From contig NZ_CP060697.1 of the NCBI RefSeq assembly GCF_014352855.1, positions 2,376,001 to 2,440,000 on the forward strand: DNA of 64,000 bases. The letters are read 5' to 3'. The notes beneath the pieces were generated by a model. The model had not been told where the DNA came from. It did not search any database and was given only the letters and a program-made list of their open reading frames with translations. This document shows, piece after piece, positions 1-9,092 of the stretch; positions within the stretch are counted from its first letter, which is position 1, and each line of letters begins with the position of its first letter. The translations under genes and the position numbers were made by a program. Source of the stretch: Sphingomonas sabuli. Its GTDB lineage: Bacteria; Pseudomonadota; Alphaproteobacteria; Sphingomonadales; Sphingomonadaceae.

Positions 1-2
1 GG

Positions 3-272
3 TGGATCGAGCAGGTGTCGCAGGACGTGCAGGCCTGCGCCTTTGGCCAGGCGGCGGCGGCGATCGTCGCCCGCCACGCCACCGGGCGGACGGGCGACGA
101 GGTAGAGACAGCGCTGGAGCAGCTGTCGGCATGGTTGTCGGGTCAGCGGGACGTGCCGCCGGACTGGCCGGGCTTCGAAACCCTGGCTTCGGCGCGCAGC
201 CGCGCCTCACGGCATCCTGCCATCCTCTTGCCGCTGCGCGCGCTCCGCGCGGCGATTGAAAGCGCACGATGA
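3..272 (+). CDS. Iron-sulfur cluster assembly scaffold protein, IscU/NifU-like (C-terminal part, 5' end outside window)
   Basis: The visible 89 codons match the C-terminal half of the IscU/NifU_N fold, which holds nascent Fe-S clusters in the cytoplasm. The segment CAFGQAAAAIVARH aligns by eye with the KTFGCGSAIASS region of E. coli IscU, and RHPAILLPLRALRAAIES aligns with its last helix. In this alignment the IscU ligand positions Cys63 and Cys106 are Gln and Pro, so the protein may be a degenerate scaffold. A Cys lies two residues earlier. The stop codon overlaps the next start in an ATGA, which suggests translational coupling to the antiporter. The N-terminal half, with the first ligand Cys, cannot be seen. 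Confidence 0.6.
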   Translation, partial: WIEQVSQDVQACAFGQAAAAIVARHATGRTGDEVETALEQLSAWLSGQRDVPPDWPGFETLASARSRASRHPAILLPLRALRAAIESAR

Positions 273-2074
273 CCGAGACCGAACAGGTCGCCCAGACCAC
301 TTCGCTGATCCTCGAAAGCTCGGCGATCATGCTGGTGTTCGCGCTGATATTCGTCACCCTGTTCCGCAAGATGAAGCTGGGCGCGACGCTCGGCTATATC
401 GTCGCCGGCGCGATCATCGGGCCGCATATGCTGGGGTTGATCGAAGACCCGGAAAACACGCTTGGCATCACCGAAATCGGTATTGCGATGCTGCTGTTCA
501 TCGTCGGTCTGGAGCTTCGGCCGAGCCGGCTGTGGCGCTTGCGCAAGGACATTTTCGGGCTTGGCCTCGCCCAGGTCGTGCTGTGCGGCCTCGCGCTGTC
601 CATGTTCATCCATTTCGCGCTTGGCGTGACCCCGGCGGCAAGTATCGCCATCGGCATGCCGCTGGCGCTGTCGTCGACCGCGCAGGTGTTGCCGATGCTG
701 CGGTCCGACGGGATGCAGAATACGCCGCGCGGCGAGCGGGCGTTCTCCATCCTGCTGCTGCAGGACCTCGCCATCGTGCCGATGATTACGATCATCGCCG
801 CGATGTCGCGCGTTGCGCCCGATCCGGCGGTGCCGACGGGCTGGACGCTGGCACTCTACACCGTGGCGGCGGTCGCCGGGCTGGTGGTCGCCGGGCGCGT
901 GATCCTCAACCCGCTGTTCCGGCTGGTCGGCCGGCTGGGCGAACGCGAACTGTTCATCGTCGCCGGCCTGACGACCGTTGTCGGCGCCGCGGCGCTGATG
1001 CACGCTTTGCACTTGTCTGTCCCGCTGGGCGCCTTCGTCGCCGGCGTGATGCTCGCCGAATCGCCCTACCGGCACGAAATCGAAAGCGACGTCGAACCGT
1101 TCCGCTCGATCCTGCTCGGCCTGTTCTTCCTCGCCGTTGGAATGACGCTAGACCTTGCGACAATTGCCGCACGGCCGTTGTTCGTCGTCGGCATCGCGGC
1201 GTCGGTGATCGTCATCAAGTGCGGGTTGATCGCGGTGCTCGCGCGCCTGTTCGGCAACCGTTGGCACGCCGCCATCCGCCTTGGCCTGATGCTCAGCCAG
1301 GCCGGCGAATTCGGCTTCGTCTTGTTCGCTCAGGCGGCGGCGTCCGGGCTGATCCTGCCCGAAGCCGCCTCGCTGTTCGGTGCCATCGTCACCCTGTCGA
1401 TGGCCAGCACGCCGTTCCTGATGCGCCTGACGGACTGGCTCGACCGGCGCGAAGGCGCCAGCGCAGATGGCCTCGACGGCCCCGAAAAATCGCCCGAGTC
1501 ACAGGCGATCGTCGTCGGGTATGGCCGCTTCGGCCAGACCGTTGCCCAGATGATGATGGCCAAGGGGATCGCCGTCACGCTGATCGACAAGAAGCCGGAA
1601 ATGATCGAACGCGCCGACGAGTTCGGCACCAAGGTCTATTATGGCGACGGCTTGCGACTGGAGCTGCTGCGGACCGCCGGCGCCGAAACCGCCAAGGTCA
1701 TTGCCTTTTGCAACGACAATCAGGACGGCGACCTGACGAACGAGGCCCTGGCCGCCGTGCTCGAGGCGTTTCCGCAGGCCGCGGTGATGGTCCGCACGTT
1801 CGACCGGGTGCACCTGATGGAGCTCGACCAGCTCGATCTCGCTTTCGCCCAGCGCGAAATGTTCGAAAGCGCCATCACCATGGGCCGCGCGGCGCTGGAC
1901 GCGATCAAGATCAATCCGGTCGAGGTCGATCGGGTCGAGCGCGAATATCGGTCGCGCGATTGCGAGCGGCTGGAGCGTCAGAGCCGCTCGGGCGACCTCC
2001 ACGCGGGGGAAGAAATCGTCTTCGCGCCGGACCGGCCGCTACCGGACGATCAGGCGGCCCCGGCCAAGGCCTAG
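269..2074 (+). CDS. CPA2-family monovalent cation:proton antiporter (Kef type) with TrkA-N domain
   Basis: The 601-residue inner-membrane protein exchanges K+ or Na+ for protons. Residues about 10-390 form a block of roughly 12 hydrophobic segments typical of the Na_H_Exchanger family. From about residue 413 a cytosolic Rossmann RCK/TrkA-N domain begins (AIVVGYGRFGQ, glycine-rich nucleotide-binding loop), with an acidic residue at the end of the second strand (TLIDKK). Length and architecture match KefB/KefC and YbaL-like proteins. No kefF/kefG ancillary gene lies next to it, so glutathione gating is not shown. It starts inside the stop codon of the upstream scaffold gene and ends facing aroK, with a 4-base overlap of the two stops. 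Confidence 0.9.
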   Translation: MTETEQVAQTTSLILESSAIMLVFALIFVTLFRKMKLGATLGYIVAGAIIGPHMLGLIEDPENTLGITEIGIAMLLFIVGLELRPSRLWRLRKDIFGLGLAQVVLCGLALSMFIHFALGVTPAASIAIGMPLALSSTAQVLPMLRSDGMQNTPRGERAFSILLLQDLAIVPMITIIAAMSRVAPDPAVPTGWTLALYTVAAVAGLVVAGRVILNPLFRLVGRLGERELFIVAGLTTVVGAAALMHALHLSVPLGAFVAGVMLAESPYRHEIESDVEPFRSILLGLFFLAVGMTLDLATIAARPLFVVGIAASVIVIKCGLIAVLARLFGNRWHAAIRLGLMLSQAGEFGFVLFAQAAASGLILPEAASLFGAIVTLSMASTPFLMRLTDWLDRREGASADGLDGPEKSPESQAIVVGYGRFGQTVAQMMMAKGIAVTLIDKKPEMIERADEFGTKVYYGDGLRLELLRTAGAETAKVIAFCNDNQDGDLTNEALAAVLEAFPQAAVMVRTFDRVHLMELDQLDLAFAQREMFESAITMGRAALDAIKINPVEVDRVEREYRSRDCERLERQSRSGDLHAGEEIVFAPDRPLPDDQAAPAKA

Positions 2075-2613
2075 GCCCGGCCCAGATGCTCCTCGAGCGC
2101 TTCGACGATGGTCTCGACGACATTGCTATGGGCGCCTTCGCCGCTCGTCACCCGGATGTGCGCTTCGGAATAAGCTGCCCCGCGCGCCTTCGATAATTCT
2201 TCCAGCGTACCCTTGGGATCGGGCGTGCGCAGCAGGGGCCGGGTATCGCGCCGCCCCGTCCGCTCGGCCAGCACGTCTATCGGCGCGTCGAGCCAGACGG
2301 TGATCGCACGCTCGTTCAGCAATTTGCGCGTGCGCGGGTCGACGAAAACGCCGCCGCCGGTCGCGATGACCCGCACCGACCCGTCGATCAGACGCGCCAC
2401 CAGGCGCCGTTCGCCGTCGCGGAAGTCGGCCTCTCCGTACCGTTCGAACATTTCCGCGGGCGAACAGCCGGCCGCATCCTCGATCTCGTCGTCGCTATCG
2501 ACGAACGGCAGGCTCAGCCGCCGGGCCAGCCGCCGGCCGACGGTCGACTTGCCTGCACCCATCAGGCCGACGAGAACGATTGGACGATCAAGGTGCTTGG
2601 AAAGCTTTTCCAT
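2071..2613 (-). CDS. aroK: Shikimate kinase
   Basis: This 180-residue cytoplasmic enzyme phosphorylates shikimate at the 3-hydroxyl with ATP, the fifth step of the shikimate pathway to aromatic amino acids. The Walker A P-loop is GLMGAGKST (residues 16-24). The shikimate-binding DSDDEIE segment follows, then the GGG motif (ATGGGVF) and a lid segment with RRDTRPLL. The length is normal for the family. The usual partner aroB is not next to it here. It is divergent from the small membrane-protein gene at 2687, leaving 73 bases for both promoters. Confidence 0.96.
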   Translation of the reverse strand: MEKLSKHLDRPIVLVGLMGAGKSTVGRRLARRLSLPFVDSDDEIEDAAGCSPAEMFERYGEADFRDGERRLVARLIDGSVRVIATGGGVFVDPRTRKLLNERAITVWLDAPIDVLAERTGRRDTRPLLRTPDPKGTLEELSKARGAAYSEAHIRVTSGEGAHSNVVETIVEALEEHLGRA

Positions 2614-2686
2614 TGGCGGGGCCTATACAATTGCCCCGAAGGTCGGGCAAAAGCGCCGCTTCCCAATATTCAACCCGGAAGGGCCG

Positions 2687-2821
2687 ATGCCGCGAGCCGT
2701 AGTATTCCTGATCGTCATCCTCGTCATTCTTGCAGGAGCGATCGCCTTCCTGTCCAGTCAGGCGAGCGAAGTGCCGACCCAGCCAACCGAGATCGACGTC
2801 ACGAATGCCACCACTAACTAG
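2687..2821 (+). CDS. Small single-pass membrane protein (44 aa), function unknown
   Basis: The 44-residue product starts MPRAVVFLIVILVILAGAIA. It has one hydrophobic helix (about residues 4-22) followed by a short polar tail rich in Thr, Glu and Asp, so it is predicted to be an inner-membrane peptide with the tail outside. The start is chosen because it opens directly on the helix. The 3' end overlaps the start of the next gene by 17 bases, which suggests co-translation with the secreted protein. I do not recognise a family. The overlap and the clear amphipathic layout are the main support that it is real. Confidence 0.6.
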   Translation: MPRAVVFLIVILVILAGAIAFLSSQASEVPTQPTEIDVTNATTN

Positions 2822-4574
2822 GCGGTTCCTGCTCCTGGCCAGCGCCGCGGGTCTCGCGATCCCGGCGATCGCGCAGGTGCAGGAGGCCGCGCCGCCCGCG
2901 CCGGCGACGACGCAGCCCGCTCCGGCCACGCCGGCCCCCGCGCCAACCCCGTCCCCGAGCCCGGCGCCCGCCGTTTCGCGGCCGAGCACCGCGGTGGTTG
3001 ACGACGTGGTCGAACAGGACGTGACGCTGGAACCGCCGCCCCCGCCGGTCGAATATCCGGATTTCGCGCAGCGCAATCCCTTCGTCACCGGTGCGCTCGA
3101 CCCGGCGAGCGCCGGGCTCGGCACCGATCCGTGGGGCCAGGCGCGCGGCGCCTTCCTCGAAACGCTGATGCGGCGGATGAAGACGCCGGTTGCTTCGCGC
3201 TGGGCGCATATCGGCCTGCGCAATGCCATGCTGGCAAGCGCGCGTGCGCCGCGCGGCATCAATCCCGTCGACTGGGCAGCCGAGCGCGCCTGGCTGTTGC
3301 TTCGCCTGGGTGAGGCGGACGCGGCCGAACTGGTGATCGCCAGCGTCGACACCGACAAGTTCACGCCCAAGATGGCGCAGGTCGCGGTACAGAGCGCGCT
3401 CGCCAATTCCGATCCGCTTGCCCTGTGCCCGGTATCGGACTCCGTCCAGAAGGCGGAACCGCGGGTGACCGCGCTGGTCCAGGCCATTTGCGCCGGCCTC
3501 AATGGCGAGCCGGAACGGGCCAAGGCGCTGATCGAATCCGCCCGGCGGCGCGGAACGGTCGGCGGGATCGATCTCGCCCTGGCGCAGAAGGTGGTCGGCG
3601 CGACCGCTGACACGGGCACTGCGGCGACGATCGAATGGGAACCGGTGCAGGCGCTCACCGCGTGGCGCTACGGCCTCGCCACGGCGACGGCGATGAGTCC
3701 GCCCGAACGGCTGATGACGGACGCGCCGACGCAGGTACGTGCGTGGTACGCGACGGCACCGATGATCCCGCTGCGGGACCGGCTGGAATCGGCGCGGATC
3801 GCAACCGGGCTTGGCGTGCTGTCGTCGCAGGCGCTGACCGATTTCTACGCCTGGATCTATGACGCCACCGACCCCAATGAATTGAGCGGAAGCGACGGCT
3901 GGCAGCTGCGGCTGGCCTATGCGGCGACCGATCAGGCGTCGCGCCTGTCCGCCATGCGCCGCTTGTGGAAGCTGGGCGAATCGCGCGTGCTCAAGGAATC
4001 CTCGCGTGCATTGCTGGCGCGGGCGTCCGCACGCATCGCGCCGAGCACGGAATTGCAGGACGAAGCGCCCGAACTGATCGCCTCGATGCTGGCCGCGGGC
4101 ATGGACCGCGAAGCGGCCCGGTGGAAGGACGCGGTCGCCGGGATGGACGACGAGCAGGCCGACCAGTCATGGGCGATGCTCGCGCTCGGCGCGCCCGAAG
4201 GCAGCGTCGATGTGTCGGCTGCGCGGGTCAACGATTTCATCGGCCGGGACGACAGCCCGCGCAAGAAGCGCAGCGCGCTGCTGGTCGCCGGACTGGCCGC
4301 GCTCGGCCGGCTCGACGCCGGTGCCGCATCGCGCCTCAACGGCCGCTATGGCCTCGACATCCAGCGCGCGTCCGGCTGGACCCAGATGATCGACGGCGCG
4401 GCCCGCCGCAATCAGCCGGGCAGCGTGCTGGTGCTGGCCGCCAGCGGGCTGCAGGCAGCGGACTTCGATGCCGTGCCTTCGTCCCACATCTTCCACATCG
4501 TCATGGCCCTTCGGAATAGCGGCCAGGAATTCCTGGCGCGGATGGTCGCCGCCGAGGCGCTCTCGCGGACGTGA
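2805..4574 (+). CDS. Secreted hypothetical protein with proline/alanine-rich linker
   Basis: The 589-residue protein has a clear Sec signal peptide (MPPLTRRFLLLASAAGLAIP, cleavage near AIAQ). A Pro/Ala-rich linker covers about residues 27-65, followed by a long mostly helical, Ala/Leu/Arg-rich body that could form helical repeats. I do not recognise a named domain or catalytic motif. The start at 2805 is preferred over upstream codons because it places the signal peptide at the N-terminus. It lies between the small membrane-protein gene (17-base overlap) and xerD (4-base overlap GTGA), so the three genes are probably one transcript. It is predicted to be periplasmic. Confidence 0.8.
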   Translation: MPPLTRRFLLLASAAGLAIPAIAQVQEAAPPAPATTQPAPATPAPAPTPSPSPAPAVSRPSTAVVDDVVEQDVTLEPPPPPVEYPDFAQRNPFVTGALDPASAGLGTDPWGQARGAFLETLMRRMKTPVASRWAHIGLRNAMLASARAPRGINPVDWAAERAWLLLRLGEADAAELVIASVDTDKFTPKMAQVAVQSALANSDPLALCPVSDSVQKAEPRVTALVQAICAGLNGEPERAKALIESARRRGTVGGIDLALAQKVVGATADTGTAATIEWEPVQALTAWRYGLATATAMSPPERLMTDAPTQVRAWYATAPMIPLRDRLESARIATGLGVLSSQALTDFYAWIYDATDPNELSGSDGWQLRLAYAATDQASRLSAMRRLWKLGESRVLKESSRALLARASARIAPSTELQDEAPELIASMLAAGMDREAARWKDAVAGMDDEQADQSWAMLALGAPEGSVDVSAARVNDFIGRDDSPRKKRSALLVAGLAALGRLDAGAASRLNGRYGLDIQRASGWTQMIDGAARRNQPGSVLVLAASGLQAADFDAVPSSHIFHIVMALRNSGQEFLARMVAAEALSRT

Positions 4575-5458
4575 GCGCGGACGATCCGGCGCTGGTCGAC
4601 CGCTTTCTCGACATGTTGAGTGCGGAGGCCGGCGTTTCGCCCAATACGCTCGCCGCCTATCGCAACGACCTCGCCAAGGCGCGTGAGGCCCTGCACGGCA
4701 ACCTCAGCGGAGCGAAGCGGGAGGCGCTGGCCCGCCTTGGCGCGCAATGGGCCGACCTGGCCGCCTCGACGGTCGCCCGGCGCTCCTCCGCGCTTCGGCG
4801 CTTCTACGGTTTCCTGGTCGATGACGGCATCCGGCAGGACGATCCGTCGAGCGCGCTGCCCCAGCCCAAGCTGCAGCGGCCGCTGCCCAAGGTGCTATCG
4901 GTGGCGGAGGTCGAAGCCATGTTCGAGGGCGTGTCCGCCCGGGCGGCCAGCGGCGAGGCGCTGGCACAGCGCAATCTCGCTTTGCTGGAACTGCTCTACG
5001 GATCCGGATTGCGGGCGAGCGAAGTCATTTCCCTGCCGCGCGGGGCGGTCCGCGACGGCCAGCCATTCCTAATTCTTCGCGGAAAGGGGGCCAAGGAAAG
5101 ACTGGTGCCCGTGTCCGGCCGGGCCGAAGCGGCGGTTCGGGAATGGATCGCCAACGTTCCGAAAGCCAGCCTGTGGCTGTTCCCCAGCGGCAAGACCCAT
5201 CTTAGCCGCATGCGCCTGTATCAACTGGTGCGCGCCATGGCCGCCGACGCAGGCATCGCGCGGGACCGGATCAGCCCACACGTGCTGCGCCATGCCTTTG
5301 CCACGCACCTGTTGTCGGGCGGTGCGGACCTGCGCGTGTTGCAGTCGCTGCTGGGGCACGCGGACATAGCGACGACGCAGATTTACACCCACGTCGATGC
5401 CGCCCGGCTGGTGCAACTGGTCAACGAACGCCACCCGTTGGCCGACCGTTCGCGTTGA
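4571..5458 (+). CDS. xerD: Tyrosine recombinase XerD
   Basis: This 295-residue site-specific recombinase resolves chromosome dimers at dif together with XerC and FtsK. An N-terminal SAM-like core-binding domain (residues 1-85) precedes the catalytic domain. The catalytic set is visible: R148 (GLRASE), K172 (GKGAKE), H237 and R240 (HVLRHA), H263 (GHAD) and nucleophile Y272 (QIYTH). GTG start, overlapping the previous stop. XerC versus XerD cannot be settled by eye; XerD is preferred from length and sequence style. The absence of other phage or integron genes argues for the housekeeping enzyme rather than a mobile-element integrase. Confidence 0.88.
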   Translation: MSADDPALVDRFLDMLSAEAGVSPNTLAAYRNDLAKAREALHGNLSGAKREALARLGAQWADLAASTVARRSSALRRFYGFLVDDGIRQDDPSSALPQPKLQRPLPKVLSVAEVEAMFEGVSARAASGEALAQRNLALLELLYGSGLRASEVISLPRGAVRDGQPFLILRGKGAKERLVPVSGRAEAAVREWIANVPKASLWLFPSGKTHLSRMRLYQLVRAMAADAGIARDRISPHVLRHAFATHLLSGGADLRVLQSLLGHADIATTQIYTHVDAARLVQLVNERHPLADRSR

Positions 5459-5492
5459 CGGCCACGCCGATGCCGCTTACCCGCCGCTGCCG

Positions 5493-6434
5493 ATGCTGAC
5501 CTATCTCGATTTTGAAAAGCCGATCGCCGAACTCGACTCGCGCGTCCGCGAGTTGCGCGAAACGTCCGACAACGGCGATGTCGACCTGAAACCCGAAGTG
5601 GAGAAGCTCGAGGCCAAGGCGTCGAAGCTGCTCACCGAAACCTATGCGAAGCTGTCGCCGTGGCAAAAAGCGCAAGTCGCCCGCCACCCGGAACGTCCAC
5701 ATTTCAAGAATTACGTCGCTGCGCTGGCCGACGACTTCATGCCGCTGGCCGGCGACCGCTCGTACAGCGAGGACCCGGCGATCGTCGGCGGCTTCGCCCG
5801 CATCGACGGACGCAAGGTGATGCTGATCGGCCATGAAAAAGGCGAGGACACCGCGTCGCGCCTGCGGCACAATTTCGGCATGGCCAAACCAGAAGGCTAT
5901 CGCAAGGCCGTGCGGCTGATGCGCCTGGCCGACCGCTTCGGCCTGCCGGTCGTGACCCTGGTCGATACGCCCGGCGCCTTTCCGGGTGTCGAGGCGGAAG
6001 AGCGCGGCCAGGCCGAAGCCATCGCCCGCGCGACGCAGGAATGCCTGGACCTCAAGGTCCCGATCATCGCCGCGATCGTGGGGGAGGGCGGGTCCGGCGG
6101 CGCCGTCGCGATCGCCACTGCCAACCGGGTGCTGATGTTCGAACATGCCATTTACTCGGTCATCTCGCCCGAAGGCTGCGCGTCGATCCTGTGGCGCACC
6201 GCGGACAAGGCGGCCGACGCCGCCGAAGCGATGAAGATCACCGCCAACGACCTGCAGGCGCTGGGCGTGATTGATCGCATCGTGAAAGAGCCGGTGGGCG
6301 GCGCGCACCGCGACCCCGCCGCCGCCATCGAGACGCTGAAGTCGGCGATCGCGGAGGAGCTGGTCGGCTGCGCGGCAATGACCGCGGACCAGGTGCTCGC
6401 ACAGCGCCGGGAAAAATTCCTCGCCATAAGCTGA
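5493..6434 (+). CDS. accA: Acetyl-CoA carboxylase carboxyltransferase subunit alpha
   Basis: The 313-residue AccA forms, with AccD, the carboxyltransferase that moves CO2 from carboxybiotin to acetyl-CoA to make malonyl-CoA, the first step of fatty acid synthesis. The family blocks are clear: the N-terminal LDFEKPIAELDSRVREL coiled segment, the HEKGEDT region, TLVDTPGAFPGVEAEERGQ, and the GEGGSGGA oxyanion loop. ATG at 5493 gives the standard N-terminus. It follows xerD by 34 bases. The biotin-dependent partners accB and accC lie far away at 53.5-55.4 kb in this window, and accD is not present. Confidence 0.96.
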   Translation: MLTYLDFEKPIAELDSRVRELRETSDNGDVDLKPEVEKLEAKASKLLTETYAKLSPWQKAQVARHPERPHFKNYVAALADDFMPLAGDRSYSEDPAIVGGFARIDGRKVMLIGHEKGEDTASRLRHNFGMAKPEGYRKAVRLMRLADRFGLPVVTLVDTPGAFPGVEAEERGQAEAIARATQECLDLKVPIIAAIVGEGGSGGAVAIATANRVLMFEHAIYSVISPEGCASILWRTADKAADAAEAMKITANDLQALGVIDRIVKEPVGGAHRDPAAAIETLKSAIAEELVGCAAMTADQVLAQRREKFLAIS

Positions 6435-6517
6435 GCGCGCGCCGGAACCGCGCCGGTCATCTCCCGTTCAAAACAGCCGCGTAGCTTTGCGCTGAAGAAG
6501 GAATGGGAGAGGCCCCG

Positions 6518-7987
6518 ATGCGCCTAGCGCTGCTGTTGATTTCCGCCGCCGCCGTAACCGCCCCGCTGGCGGCGTCCGCGCAATATGGCGGGCGCATGCT
6601 CGACCCGCGGCTGGTTGCGGAAGCGCAGCGCGAACATGCCGGGCTGGTGCAGGAATATGGCGGCGCGGAGACCGGGCAGCGCGCGGCCTATGTCGATTCG
6701 GTCGGACGCCGCGTTGCGGCCTATTCGGGCATCGCCAATCCCGGGTCGGCCTATCGCTTCACCCTGCTCAATTCCGCGGTCGAAAACGCCTTGTCGGTCG
6801 GCGGCGGCTATATCTACGTTACGCGCCAGCTGATGACGTTGATGAACGACGAATCGGAACTGGCCTTCTCGCTGGCGCACGAGGTCGCGCACGTTGCTGC
6901 CGGCCACGCGATTTCCCGCCAGCAGGTGGCGCAGCGCCCCAGCATCGGCACCATCCTCGGCTCCATCCTCGGCGGCATCGTCGGCGGCGGCTTCGGCAGC
7001 TCGATCGCGCAAATGTCGCAGCGCAACGACCAGCTGCGGCTGTTGAGCTTCTCGCGCGACCAGGAATTTCAGGCCGACACGCTGGGCATGCGCTACATGA
7101 TCGCCGCCGGTTACGATCCGGCCGGCGCGCCCAACGTCCTGACCGCCTTGTCACGTAACAGCGCGCTGCAGGCTCGAATCCAGGGTCGCGACAACCGCGA
7201 ATTGCCGGAATGGGCTAGCACGCACCCGGACAGCGCCAACCGCGCCATGCGCTCTGTGCAGGAAGCGCGCGCCAGCGGCCGGCTGGGCAGCGGGGTCACC
7301 AACCGGACCACGTTCCTGCAAAGCCTCGATGGCGCCTATGTCGATGACGATCCCGAACAGGGCATCATCGATGGCCGCAGCTTCACGCACCCCGACCTCC
7401 GCATGCAATTTTCGGTCCCGGTCGGATATCTGATGCAGAACGGAACCGACGCGGTGACGATCACCGGGTCGGCTGGCAAGGCGCAGTTCGGCGGCGGCGG
7501 TTACACCGGAACGCTCGATACCTACATCTACCGCGTGCTGCAGGAATTGGGCGGAAGCCAGCGGATCGCGCTGCCCCCGCCGCAGCGCACGGTCATCAAC
7601 GGCCTCGAGGCCGCCTATGCCACGACCCGCGCCAACGCGTCGAACGGGCCCGTCGACGTTAGCGTCGTCGCTTACCAGTGGGCGCCGGGCACCGTGTACC
7701 ACTTCGTGATGATCACCGCGGCGGGCAGCGGCATGGGGCCGTTCGCTTCGATGATCAGCTCGCTGCGCAAGATCACCCAGGCCGAAGCGTCCGCAATCCG
7801 CCCGCGGGTGATGGATGTCGTTACGGTGGGACCGCGCGACACGGTACAATCGCTGGCCGACCGCATGGCCTATCGCGATTTCAAGCTGGACCGATTCCTG
7901 ACGCTGAACGCGCTCGCGCCAAACGCCCGGCTCGCGCCGGGCCAGAAAGTGAAAGTCGTCGTTTACGGCGTGCGCCGGCGAAGCTGA
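6518..7987 (+). CDS. M48-family zinc metalloprotease, periplasmic, with C-terminal LysM-like region
   Basis: The 489-residue protein begins with a signal peptide (MRLALLLISAAAVTAPLAAS). The M48 zinc site is HEVAH at residues 121-125, with the downstream EFQADTLG acidic ligand motif. A glycine-rich membrane-interacting stretch (SILGGIVGGGFG) lies between them. The C-terminal 55 residues (VGPRDTVQSLADRM, then APGQKVKVV) resemble a LysM-type fold. It resembles BepA/YfgC-type outer-membrane quality-control proteases. The start at 6518 is chosen because GGGAGAGG lies 5 bases upstream; an in-frame ATG at 6503 would add five residues. Confidence 0.88.
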   Translation: MRLALLLISAAAVTAPLAASAQYGGRMLDPRLVAEAQREHAGLVQEYGGAETGQRAAYVDSVGRRVAAYSGIANPGSAYRFTLLNSAVENALSVGGGYIYVTRQLMTLMNDESELAFSLAHEVAHVAAGHAISRQQVAQRPSIGTILGSILGGIVGGGFGSSIAQMSQRNDQLRLLSFSRDQEFQADTLGMRYMIAAGYDPAGAPNVLTALSRNSALQARIQGRDNRELPEWASTHPDSANRAMRSVQEARASGRLGSGVTNRTTFLQSLDGAYVDDDPEQGIIDGRSFTHPDLRMQFSVPVGYLMQNGTDAVTITGSAGKAQFGGGGYTGTLDTYIYRVLQELGGSQRIALPPPQRTVINGLEAAYATTRANASNGPVDVSVVAYQWAPGTVYHFVMITAAGSGMGPFASMISSLRKITQAEASAIRPRVMDVVTVGPRDTVQSLADRMAYRDFKLDRFLTLNALAPNARLAPGQKVKVVVYGVRRRS

Positions 7988-7995
7988 CCGTTTCC

Positions 7996-8178
7996 TTACA
8001 TCGATTCGGAAACGGTATTGCTAAGCGCCGACCAGCCGCCACCGACACCGCCACCAAGGGCGGACAGGCCGCCCATCATGGCAATCACGATCATCGCGGC
8101 AATCAAGCCATATTCAATCGCAGTCGCACCGCGCTCATGCGCGAAGAGCCTGCGCAAATTCTGTCGGATAGCGTCCAA
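7996..8178 (-). CDS. Flp-family type IVb pilin
   Basis: The 60-residue product has the prepilin pattern ERGATAIEYGLIAAMIVIAM: cleavage would fall after Gly17, with the conserved Glu at +5 and Tyr at +6, followed by one hydrophobic helix and a Gly-rich tail. Such pilins assemble Flp/Tad adhesive pili. The start is a TTG at 8178, chosen because a strong GAGGAGGG Shine-Dalgarno lies about 6 bases upstream; another TTG at 8214 lacks one. No tad/cpa assembly genes are in the window, so the pilin is orphaned here and would depend on a remote locus. Confidence 0.78.
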   Translation of the reverse strand: MDAIRQNLRRLFAHERGATAIEYGLIAAMIVIAMMGGLSALGGGVGGGWSALSNTVSESM

Positions 8179-8264
8179 GCCACCCTCCTCTGGTCCACGT
8201 CCACAATGCCTCAATTACTCACGAAAAGTTAACAAGCTGTGCCGGGGACTGGGTTAACGCGGCT

Positions 8265-9047
8265 TCAGCCCTGCTCCGCCGGGGACCAGCCGGTGAAATG
8301 CAGGATTTCGAACGTCTCCACGGTCCGTTCGCCTTCGCCGCTGGAAAAGCTAGCCGCGGCCGCCGCGAGAGCGATCCTGCTGACGGGGCGGCGCGGACGG
8401 GCCGACAAGATGTTGGTCGCTCCCATTGCCCGCAGGTCGCGCACCAGCGAGGCGAAATCGCGGTAACTGACGGACAGGCGGTCGACATCGACCACCGGCA
8501 TTGCGAAGCCGGCGGCGGACAGCAGCCCGGCCAGGGCGCCGGGCTCGATGCGTGGATGGATGTGCGGACTGGCGCCGCCCGACACGGCATCCGCTGCGCG
8601 CATCGCGTCGCGCAGGCGCGGCAAGGTTGCTCCCCCCGACATGGCACCGATCAGCAGGCCATCCGGCCGCAACGCAAATCGCAACCGCAGCAGCGCGCCC
8701 GGCAGGTCGTTGACCGTATCCAGCGTCCCGATCGCCACGACCAGGTCGAAACTGCCCGGCTCTACGTCCAGCGCATCTTCGGCCATCGCCTGCCCGCCGG
8801 CGGCCTGCGCGAACAGCGGCGCCGGATCGACCACCGTCACCTTTGGCGCAATCGCCGCCAACTGTCCTGACCATTGCGGGTTGGCCGACCCGACCAGCAG
8901 CGCCGATTCGAACGTGCGACGAACGATCGCCAGCCGGTCGATGATATCCTCGAACGCGCGGTCGTGCGCGAACAGCGCCGGCCCGGTGCGGGCGGCCCGG
9001 TCGCGGCGAAGCGCGCGGGCGCGCATGTCGAACAGGGGTTCGGTCAT
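8265..9047 (-). CDS. SAM-dependent methyltransferase-domain protein (BioC/NDUFAF5-like)
   Basis: The 260-residue cytoplasmic protein has a class I methyltransferase core: FESALLVGS in place of the GxGxG loop, an acidic strand end (VTVVDPA), SFDLVVAIGTLDTVNDLP for motif IV/post-I, and LRPDGLLIGAM. The layout and the N-terminal RRDRAAR...HDRAFEDIIDRL resemble the alphaproteobacterial relatives of mitochondrial NDUFAF5, which modify a complex I subunit, but the substrate cannot be read. The ATG at 9047 is used; the open frame continues upstream through comF only because of high GC. It is divergent from comF, with 45 bases between the starts. Confidence 0.8.
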   Translation of the reverse strand: MTEPLFDMRARALRRDRAARTGPALFAHDRAFEDIIDRLAIVRRTFESALLVGSANPQWSGQLAAIAPKVTVVDPAPLFAQAAGGQAMAEDALDVEPGSFDLVVAIGTLDTVNDLPGALLRLRFALRPDGLLIGAMSGGATLPRLRDAMRAADAVSGGASPHIHPRIEPGALAGLLSAAGFAMPVVDVDRLSVSYRDFASLVRDLRAMGATNILSARPRRPVSRIALAAAAASFSSGEGERTVETFEILHFTGWSPAEQG

Positions 9048-9092
9048 CGGCGGCGCTTGTGCGACGGCGGCGGCTGCGCGACAAGGGTGGCG

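Noticed and set aside
4571..5458. XerD as the integrase of a mobile element
   Set aside because: It is embedded in a housekeeping operon next to accA, with no attachment sites, phage or transposon genes around it.
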